A stretch of DNA of 64,000 nt from DATFVB01 sp963714035 (lineage in GTDB: Bacteria > Acidobacteriota > Thermoanaerobaculia > UBA5066 > DATFVB01), in assembly GCA_963714035.1 (NCBI GenBank), contig OY970224.1:1240001-1304000 (forward strand), in the 5' to 3' direction. Each line of letters begins with the position of its first letter. The first letter of the stretch is position 1. A program made the translations under genes and the position numbers. This document shows positions 1-5,796 of the stretch, piece by piece. The notes beneath the pieces were generated by a model that worked only from the letters and a program-made list of their open reading frames with translations, did not search any database and was not told where the DNA came from.

Positions 1-1512
1 GGAACGCCGCAGTTCCTGGCGCCCGAGCTCCTCCGCGGCGCGGCGCCCGACGCTCGCACCGACATCTACGCGCTCGGCGTCCTCCTCTTCGAAATGTTCA
101 CCGGGCAGGTGCCGTTCGACCATCCGGAGACGACGGCGCTCGTCCGGAAGGTGCTCGACGAGAGCGCGCCGGACGTCACGTCGCTCCGCCCCGACTTTCC
201 GCCCGCGCTCGCCGCGATGATCGACCGGCTCATCGCGAAGGACCCGGAAGCCCGCTTCGCTTCCGCGGACGAGGTCGCGGCCGAGATCGAGAAATACGAG
301 GGCGCCTACCTCGACAGCGTCCTGCGCGAGGTCTCCGTCGCGCGCGCGAAGAGCGTCAAGCTGATGGTGATGCTCGAGGCGAACAAGGCGCTCGCCGGGA
401 CGTTCGACCCGACCGAGATCCTCCAGATCATTCTCCGGACCGCCACGCAGGAGACCGACGCGGAGCGCGGAACGATCTTCCTCGTCGAGCCGGAGACCCG
501 CGATCTCGTCTCGCAGATCCTCGAGGGCGGCGCGGTGAATCCGATCCGGGTTCCGTGGGGACAGGGAATCGCCGGGGCGTGCGCCGCCGAGGGCCGGCCG
601 ATCCTGACGCGCGACGCGGCGGCCGATCCCCGCCACGATCCGGGTCCGGACTCGACTTCCGGCTTCAAGACGCTTTCCCTCCTCGCGGTGCCGATGAAGC
701 CGCCCTCGGGAGAGATCGCCGGCGTCATCGAGGTGCTGAACAAACGGCGCGGCGGATTCACGCCGGAAGACGAGGAGTTCCTCACGGCGGTCGCGGAGCA
801 CGCGGCGCTCGCCGTCGAGAGCTCGCGCCAGCACCGGGCGGCGCTGGAACACGCCGCGGCCGAAGCGCGGGAGGGCGTCCTGCGCGGGATCCGGCCGCTC
901 CTCTTTCCCGCGGAATGGCCGGCCGCGGCCGGCTTCGACTCCGCGCCGCTCCGCTGGCGCGCCGAGAACAGCGGTCTTCTCGGATTCGACGCCGTCGCGC
1001 ACGACGACGGCCTGACGCTCTTCATGGCGGAGGACCCTCGCTCCGCCGAGGAAGGGCTCGCCGACCTCCTCGGGGTGATCGGCGAATTCCGGGCTCGCGG
1101 CGCGCGGGAAGCCCTCGACGCCATTCTCGCGCCGCTCGCGGGGCGCGTCGCGCGGATCGCGGGCGCGCGGCTCGGCCCGGGGCACGCGACGCTCTGCGCC
1201 GCCGGCGCCCCGCTCCCGTCGGTCTTCTCGAAGGGTCGGCTCGTTCCCTTCCCCGCGGAAACGAAGAGCGCGATCTCCTGCGCGACCGTGTCGCTCGGAT
1301 CCGGAGACCTCGTCCTGTTGGCCTCCGAGGGTCTCGGGCGGATGGAGGGGGATCGTCCGGGCGAAGAAGAAAAGCAGCTCCAGCGAGCCGCCCGGCTCGT
1401 CGATCGAGACACGCTCTCCGGCGCCTTCATGGACATGGTCGTCCGGTGGAAGGGGGAAGGCCGACGGCCCCGGGCGAGCGATGTCGTCATACTCGGCGCG
1501 CGGCGAGTATAG
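1..1512 (+). CDS. Ser/Thr protein kinase C-lobe fused to GAF and SpoIIE/PP2C-like domain (5' partial)
   Basis: The reading frame is open from base 1, so the kinase N-lobe and catalytic loop lie outside the window. The first visible residues are a kinase activation-loop end (GTPQFLAPELL) followed by DIYALGVLLFEM, the conserved subdomain VIII-IX region. A GAF domain occupies about residues 120-280. The last 220 residues resemble a SpoIIE/PP2C phosphatase: GHATLCAAGAPLP matches the family's NAGHPPP region, GDLVLLASEGL matches GDxLLLYTDG, and the end SDVVILGARR matches DDITLxxxR. The metal-binding Asp of the TDG motif is Glu here and the usual D-x-G residues are not evident, so the phosphatase part may be inactive. 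A membrane-independent signalling protein is inferred. The kinase assignment is firm; the phosphatase-like part is less sure. Confidence 0.85.
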   Translation, partial: GTPQFLAPELLRGAAPDARTDIYALGVLLFEMFTGQVPFDHPETTALVRKVLDESAPDVTSLRPDFPPALAAMIDRLIAKDPEARFASADEVAAEIEKYEGAYLDSVLREVSVARAKSVKLMVMLEANKALAGTFDPTEILQIILRTATQETDAERGTIFLVEPETRDLVSQILEGGAVNPIRVPWGQGIAGACAAEGRPILTRDAAADPRHDPGPDSTSGFKTLSLLAVPMKPPSGEIAGVIEVLNKRRGGFTPEDEEFLTAVAEHAALAVESSRQHRAALEHAAAEAREGVLRGIRPLLFPAEWPAAAGFDSAPLRWRAENSGLLGFDAVAHDDGLTLFMAEDPRSAEEGLADLLGVIGEFRARGAREALDAILAPLAGRVARIAGARLGPGHATLCAAGAPLPSVFSKGRLVPFPAETKSAISCATVSLGSGDLVLLASEGLGRMEGDRPGEEEKQLQRAARLVDRDTLSGAFMDMVVRWKGEGRRPRASDVVILGARRV

Positions 1513-1606
1513 GAAAGCGGGCGGCGCGGCGATACATCGAGCCGGGCGGGCGCGTGACACGTCGGCCGCGCGGCGCGCGCTCCGCGCTGGAACCGCGACG
1601 GCCTCC

Positions 1607-1659
1607 CAGATCGCGGACCTCCTCGCCTCGGTTACTTCGGCGAGACTTTCCGCGATCTG
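1607..1659 (-). repeat. Covarying hairpin repeat, copy A
   Basis: An 11-bp perfect outer stem (1607-1617 with 1649-1659) encloses a 6-bp inner stem CTCGCC/GGCGAG (1622-1627 with 1639-1644). The 11-nt loop on the minus strand reads GAAGTAACCGA. The flank 1660-1720, read on the minus strand, matches the left flank of copy B: a CTCCGGTGGGGC run, then GCGGTCGAGCC, then GCGAGCCGCG. The copy therefore belongs to a longer element of about 150-190 bp. It lies at the 3' ends of two convergent genes. Confidence 0.85.
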
Positions 1660-1855
1660 ACCTTTCGCGGCTCGCTTTCTTGGCTCGACCGCTTCAGGGC
1701 CCCACCGGAGCCAGCCTTGGGCCGCGAGCTCGGGCGACCCGGATCCCGCGCCGGGCGCGCGTCTCGACACGCCTCCGGGGCACGATTCCGTCTCCGCGAT
1801 TGAATTCGAATTGACGGAGCAGCCCGGTGGCAGCCGGTCGCCACGGGCGCAAAGC

Positions 1856-1883
1856 AAAAGGGCGGGATCGCTCCCGCCCTTTT
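1856..1883 (-). terminator. Intrinsic terminator of the RRM gene (possibly bidirectional)
   Basis: A perfect 12-bp stem, AAAAGGGCGGGA pairing with TCCCGCCCTTTT, closes on the 4-nt loop TCGC and sits 20 bases past the stop codon of the minus-strand RRM gene. The A-tract and T-tract flanks make it usable in both directions, which fits its place between convergent genes. Confidence 0.85.
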
Positions 1884-1903
1884 CGAAATTCGGAGATGGA
1901 AAA

Positions 1904-2230
1904 TCAGTAGCGGTTTCCGCCTCGATAACCGCCGCCGCCCCCGCCGCTCCTCTCCCGTCCTCCGCCCGTTCCGCCGCGCGGCCGTTCCGCCTGCGGGCGG
2001 GCTTCGTTGACCGTGAGCGCGCGGCCCCGAAGATCCGAGCCGTTCAGCGCGGACATCGCCTTCTTCGCGGAATCGTCGTCGTGGAACTCGACGAAGCCGA
2101 ATCCCTTGGAGCGCCCGGTGTCCCTGTCCGTGATGATTTTCGCCGAGGCGACGTCCCCGTAGGCCGCGAAGGCGTCGCGCAGCTCGTCCTCGGACGTTTC
2201 GTACGTGAGGTTCCCTACATACAGCTTCAT
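1904..2230 (-). CDS. Small RRM RNA-binding protein with Gly/Arg-rich tail
   Basis: This 108-aa protein is a single RNA recognition motif of the bacterial Rbp type. RNP2 is KLYVGNL (residues 2-8) and RNP1 is KGFGFVEF (42-49). A Gly/Arg-rich tail (about 82-108, PRGGTGGGRERSGGGGGG) follows. Proteins of this family bind single-stranded RNA and are often cold-induced. The start is chosen at 2230 because RNP2 begins immediately after it and a GAGAGGA ribosome-binding site lies about 11 bases upstream; the frame is open further upstream but that part has no RRM character. It ends at a strong terminator. Cytoplasmic and monocistronic. Confidence 0.93.
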   Translation of the reverse strand: MKLYVGNLTYETSEDELRDAFAAYGDVASAKIITDRDTGRSKGFGFVEFHDDDSAKKAMSALNGSDLRGRALTVNEARPQAERPRGGTGGGRERSGGGGGGYRGGNRY

Positions 2231-2477
2231 TCCGAAATGATCCTCTCTCCGGGAGACGACGTTGTCTTCCCCATTCCGCGCACTGCCGTGGAACAGCGAA
2301 GAAAACAGATCGGGAAAGGCGGCTATTCCGGGAGGGCCGTTTCGCGACGGCCTCGAGGAACGCTTCGGTCCCGTCCGTACATCCCGAAATAACTCCCCGG
2401 CGTCCGATTTTCCCCTTCCCAAATCCCCATGTTCAGTGGAGAATGCAGTTTTCAGGAGGTTTGGTATCGCTCGCAAA

Positions 2478-2819
2478 GTGGTCTACCGAAAGAAATTCCG
2501 AAGAACCGGCGACCCCGTCGCCGCCCCCCACGTTCGCCTTCGCCCCGACCCCCCCGTTATTTCCGATGACCGAGAGCCCGGCCGCCGCCGGTATCGGCTG
2601 CGTCTCGAGGAGTCCGCTCCCCCTTCCTGGATCCGGGCTTTCCGCGCGTCGCTCTTCGGCCTTCCGCCCGCCCGAGCGGCGCTCGCCGCCCGAATCGAGT
2701 TCGTGGGGGACGAGGTCGTCTTCAGCGCGCCCGAGAAGGAATACGAAGCCACGCGCGAAGCCCTCGAGGCGAACATGACCCGGGTGAATCAGATTCTCTC
2801 GGGCGGCACCGGCCGCTAA
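2478..2819 (+). CDS. Small hypothetical protein
   Basis: The 113-aa frame has no recognised family. The C-terminal half (about residues 35-113) looks protein-like: WIRAFRASLFGLPPARAALAARIEFVGDEVVFSAPEKE in outline, then an acidic helix ending near NQIL. It suggests a small alpha/beta fold followed by a helix. The start is uncertain. GTG at 2478 is the only plausible in-frame start; an AGGAGG lies at 2454-2459, rather far upstream. The gene diverges from the RRM gene. It may instead begin outside the recognised starts or be spurious in its N-terminal third. Confidence 0.5.
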   Translation: MVYRKKFRRTGDPVAAPHVRLRPDPPVISDDREPGRRRYRLRLEESAPPSWIRAFRASLFGLPPARAALAARIEFVGDEVVFSAPEKEYEATREALEANMTRVNQILSGGTGR

Positions 2820-2830
2820 CCGTCGCAGCC

Positions 2831-2952
2831 GCGGCGATACACGCCGTTATACGGGCTCGCGGGGCCCCGGCCGCGGGCTTAACGTACGCTCACGGTACGC
2901 CGCGCCCGCGGCCGGGCCCCGCGAGCTCGTCTTCCAGCATGTCTCGCCGCGG
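2831..2952 (+). repeat. Long palindrome repeat (GCCGTTATACGGG family), copy 1
   Basis: Near-perfect inverted arms at 2855-2878 and 2904-2926 (about 23 bp, one bulged C) surround a loop that itself contains CGTAC/GTACG. Conserved ends are GATACACGCCGTTATACGGG on the left and CGTCTTCCAGCATGTCTCGCC on the right, shared with copies at 8.9 kb and 55.7 kb. It lies between convergent genes, downstream of 2819. Confidence 0.8.
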
Positions 2953-3136
2953 CTCGGGCTTCATCGGGAAGCAATGTTCGACGCCCCGACCGCTCACCGC
3001 ACACCGACGTCAGACATCTTCCGACGCGGTGAGGCGCGGGCCCGACGGGAGGCGGGCCGCCCGAGCCCGCGGCTGTCCAAGGCCCGCTCCGGTGGGGCGC
3101 CGGAGCGGTCGAGCCGAGCAGGCGAGCCGCGGAGGT

Positions 3137-3189
3137 CAGATCGCGGAAAGTCTCGCCGAAGTAACCGAGGCGAGGAGGTCCGCGATCTG
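3137..3189 (+). repeat. Covarying hairpin repeat, copy B
   Basis: The outer stem is 11 bp (3137-3147 with 3179-3189) and the inner stem CTCGCC/GGCGAG lies at 3152-3157 and 3169-3174. The loop GAAGTAACCGA is at 3158-3168. Flanks from about 3090 to 3240 are shared with copies A, C and D. The gap between genes, 2820-3253, holds nothing else but palindrome copy 1. Confidence 0.85.
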
Positions 3190-3253
3190 GGAGGCCGCAG
3201 CGTTCCAGCCGCGCAGCGGCGCGCGCGAGGCCGACGTGTCTCGCCGCACTTCT

Positions 3254-3895
3254 CTAATGACCTGGCAGCTTCTGCTCCAAGGATTTCAGCCGTTCCTCGA
3301 CCGCCTCCAGCCGTTTCCGAACGCGCTCGCACTCGTCGAGGCTCTCCAGCCGCCCCTGCCATTCCGGCGTCTTCATCATCTGACCGAACTCCGCGATCTT
3401 CGGCAGTGCGACGATCGGCCCGCGAAAACCCTGGGCCATCGTCTGCGCGGCGTCCATTTCGGGCTCGTCCCGCTGCGTGAGCGTGGCTTCGAGCTTCCGC
3501 GGCGAGCGGTCGCGCACGACGTCGAGGGCGACACGTTCGCCTTTCTTCCGGCCGCCAAGCACCTCGGCGAGCTCCCAGGGGGACGCGACCGCGTGGCCGT
3601 CGACCCGCGTGATGACGTCGCCGACCTTGACGCCGGCCGCGGCGGCTGGGCTCCCGGGCGCGACCGACGACACGACGACGCCCTCGTCCTTCGGAGCGCC
3701 GTAAAACGTCCGCAGCTCGGGTGTGACGTCGAGCGTCGTGACGCCGAGAAAGGCGCGGGAGCTTCCGATCACCCACACCACCCGACGATTCTCTTCGGGG
3801 CGATCGGGCGCGGTCGCCGGGGCATTTCCGCCCGCCGCGAGCGCCGCCGGCACCAGAGCCGCGGCCAGGATCAGAGTCGGAAATCGATGGCGCAT
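3254..3895 (-). CDS. Exported PDZ-domain protein
   Basis: The protein is 213 aa with an N-terminal signal peptide (about residues 1-21, LILAAALVPAALAAG). One PDZ domain follows (about 48-145): FLGVTTLDVTPELRTFYG is the peptide-binding strand region and APGSPAAAAGVKVGDVITRVDG is the classic PDZ turn. There is no protease domain. The C-terminal 40 residues (RLESLDECERVRKRLEAVEERLKSLEQKL) should form a coiled coil. It is the last gene of an ECF sigma / anti-sigma operon, 17 bases behind the anti-sigma-like gene. A role in envelope sensing for that sigma factor is inferred from context only. Confidence 0.85.
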   Translation of the reverse strand: MRHRFPTLILAAALVPAALAAGGNAPATAPDRPEENRRVVWVIGSSRAFLGVTTLDVTPELRTFYGAPKDEGVVVSSVAPGSPAAAAGVKVGDVITRVDGHAVASPWELAEVLGGRKKGERVALDVVRDRSPRKLEATLTQRDEPEMDAAQTMAQGFRGPIVALPKIAEFGQMMKTPEWQGRLESLDECERVRKRLEAVEERLKSLEQKLPGH

Positions 3896-3912
3896 GGAAT
3901 CCTCCTCTTTCG

Positions 3913-4299
3913 TCAGAGCACGCCGTCGCGGCGGCCCGGGAGCCTCCGCAGGTCGACCACGTATCGAGCGCCGTTCTCGCCGCTGACCTCGACGAGGGGC
4001 GACGGCAACGTTCGCTTCATCTCTTCGATCTCCCGCGCGAGGGCCCGCGTCTCCCGGCGGATCTCCCGATCGCGCCGGAGCGAATCGAGGCGGAGCCCGG
4101 CCACGACGGCGAACGCCCCCGCCGCGACGAACGCGGGGAGGACGATCCGCCAGCGATCGCGGCGCGGATCGCCGCGTTTCCCGAGATGACGCCGCGGAGA
4201 TCCTCCACGAATCCTTCTCCGGACCCCATCCGTGAACCCTTCGCCTGCCCGGGCTCGCGGAAGACTCCGCAGCAGCTCCGCCACGTCCCGTTCATCCAT
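3913..4299 (-). CDS. Putative membrane-anchored anti-sigma factor
   Basis: This 128-aa protein has a cytoplasmic N-terminus of about 50 residues (DVAELLRSLPRARAGEGFTDGVRRRI), one membrane segment (about 52-68, IVLPAFVAAGAFAVVAG) and an extracytoplasmic part beginning with a Arg/Glu-rich helix. That layout and its position, overlapping the ECF sigma gene by 8 bases, are typical of an anti-sigma factor. No zinc-binding HxxxCxxC motif is present, so it is not a ZAS-type anti-sigma. The assignment rests on gene order and topology more than on sequence. Confidence 0.7.
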   Translation of the reverse strand: MDERDVAELLRSLPRARAGEGFTDGVRRRIRGGSPRRHLGKRGDPRRDRWRIVLPAFVAAGAFAVVAGLRLDSLRRDREIRRETRALAREIEEMKRTLPSPLVEVSGENGARYVVDLRRLPGRRDGVL

Positions 4300-4870
4300 G
4301 AGAGTTCCCCTCCTTCCGCGGCCGGGCGCTTCTCCAGTACGCCTCGAGCTCCCGCCTCAAGAGCGCCCGTCCCCGGCCGATCCTCGACTTGAGCGTCCCC
4401 TCCGGGCAGCCGAGAGCCTCGGCGATGTCCGCGTAGCTCCATTCCTCGATGTCGCGGAGCAGCACCGCTTCCCGGTACCGATCGGGAAGACGGCCGAGCG
4501 CCTCGTGAACGCGCGCATGCACTTCCTCCCGCAGGAGGGGATCGTCCGGGCTCTCCGGAGGGGACGACAGGGCGACGAACGGAAGGAGCAGCTTCCAGAG
4601 CCTGGCCCGGCGGGCCTCGCTGCGGACGCCGTTGACGGCGATGCGGAAGAGGAGGGGGGCCACGCGCCCGTCCTGGCGGAATCGGTCGGCGAAGCGATAG
4701 AGGCGAAAGAAGGCTTCCTGCGCATGCTCCTCCCCTTTCTCGCGGCTTCCCGTCAGGCGCGCGAGGTAGTTCACCAGGGAATCCCGGTGCCGCTCGACGA
4801 TGCGGGCGAATGCGTCCTCGTCGCCCGATCGGGTGCGGCCCATCAGCTCCGCGTCGGTCGGCTCGTTCAA
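4292..4870 (-). CDS. ECF-type RNA polymerase sigma factor
   Basis: The protein is 192 aa, normal for extracytoplasmic-function sigma-70 factors. Region 2 is visible from about residue 8 to 80 (DAFARIVERHRDSLVNYLARL, then AQEAFFRLYRFADRF). Region 4 lies near 115-170: LGRLPDRYREAVLLRDIEEWSYADIAEALG, then the helix-turn-helix PEGTLKSRIGRGRALL. It heads a three-gene operon with the anti-sigma-like and PDZ genes. Autoregulation is usual in such operons, but no promoter could be identified by eye. Confidence 0.93.
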   Translation of the reverse strand: MNEPTDAELMGRTRSGDEDAFARIVERHRDSLVNYLARLTGSREKGEEHAQEAFFRLYRFADRFRQDGRVAPLLFRIAVNGVRSEARRARLWKLLLPFVALSSPPESPDDPLLREEVHARVHEALGRLPDRYREAVLLRDIEEWSYADIAEALGCPEGTLKSRIGRGRALLRRELEAYWRSARPRKEGNSHG

Positions 4871-4933
4871 CGAACCTCCGATGTGTTCTACCCGCGGCCG
4901 GAGAAAAGGTTCCTCGTCCCGGGAAGAAATCGT

Positions 4934-5476
4934 TCAGGAAAGGGGAAGCCGTCCCTGGGGCGCGGCGTCGTAGACGATGCGGTCCCCGGCGACGCGCGCG
5001 AACGCCGGCAGCGCATGGACTCGCGGCTCTCCCGCGCCGACGATGTCGAGGACCTCCCACCCGCGCGCCGTCAGCGCATCCGCCACGAGACTCCGGTGGC
5101 ACCGCCACGGAACGGCTTCCGCGCAGAAGAACGCCGCCGGCCGCGCGCGAGCCGCCGCCTCGAGTCGATCGAGCCCCTCTCGTCCTTCGGGGGAATCGAG
5201 GAAGTCCGCGTAGCCGCGGAACATCTCGTTGCGCCAGGCGAAGTGCGGGGAGTCGGGGCTCGGCCGGCGGCGCCCGCCGAGCTCCGGCATCGGGACGTAA
5301 GCGATTCTGGACGCGGGAAGCGACTCGCCGAGCGCGGCCGCGTCGAAATGCGGCCACTTGCGGGATGCGGGATAGCGGCGGATGTCGACCGCCTGCTCGA
5401 CCGCGGACGCTCGGAGCATGTCGCGGAAGTCCTCGAACGCGCGGTTCGAATGGCCGATCGTCCAGACCTTCGACAT
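4934..5476 (-). CDS. DUF488 family protein
   Basis: A full-length 180-aa DUF488 protein. It begins with the family hallmark VWTIGHSNR, followed by VDIRRYPASRKWPHF and the C-terminal motif FFCAEAVPWRCHRSLVADAL, which carries the conserved Cys-His-Arg. The biochemical function of DUF488 is not established. It reads away from the MITE-like element that begins 13 bases upstream of its start, so the element may have displaced or replaced its promoter. Confidence 0.9.
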   Translation of the reverse strand: MSKVWTIGHSNRAFEDFRDMLRASAVEQAVDIRRYPASRKWPHFDAAALGESLPASRIAYVPMPELGGRRRPSPDSPHFAWRNEMFRGYADFLDSPEGREGLDRLEAAARARPAAFFCAEAVPWRCHRSLVADALTARGWEVLDIVGAGEPRVHALPAFARVAGDRIVYDAAPQGRLPLS

Positions 5477-5488
5477 CGAGGAATTCTA

Positions 5489-5747
5489 GTGTCCCGTCCC
5501 GGAAATGACTTCAGCGTCGCGCCTGCGGCTTGCGGACGAGGCGCGGGAGCAGATGCCGGAAGCATCGGACCTGCGGCGCAACGCCGAAATCGTTCGCAAT
5601 GCGACAGCGCCCGAAGGGCTCGGGCGCAGGGCAATCGGCGGCGTTGCCGCGGCTCGACGATGGGAAGCCATCGCCTTCGCCGCGTCGCCTGGCCGCTTGC
5701 CCCGCGGCGCTCCGAACGACGCGAAGGCTATTTCCGGGACGGGACAC
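5489..5747. mobile_element. MITE-like element with 18-bp perfect terminal inverted repeats
   Basis: GTGTCCCGTCCCGGAAAT at 5489-5506 is exactly repeated in inverted orientation at 5730-5747. Imperfect similarity continues inward for about 15 more bases on each side (TTCAGCGTCGC against TTCGCGTCGT). The 259-bp interior carries no transposase and no credible gene. It fills most of the gap between DUF488 and the kinase gene (5477-5796). Size and ends suit a non-autonomous DNA transposon derivative; the parent family is not identified. Confidence 0.8.
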
Positions 5748-5796
5748 CAGCTCCGGGCTTCCCGCGGTCGGTGGGATAATCCGCGTCGCGGCTCCC

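Larger units (their letters stand above)
1513..1903. other. Intergenic region between convergent genes with repeats
   Basis: This gap between two convergent genes carries no credible gene. It holds copy A of the covarying hairpin repeat (core 1607-1659) with about 60 bases of conserved flank on its right side, and the intrinsic terminator at 1856-1883. Confidence 0.7.
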
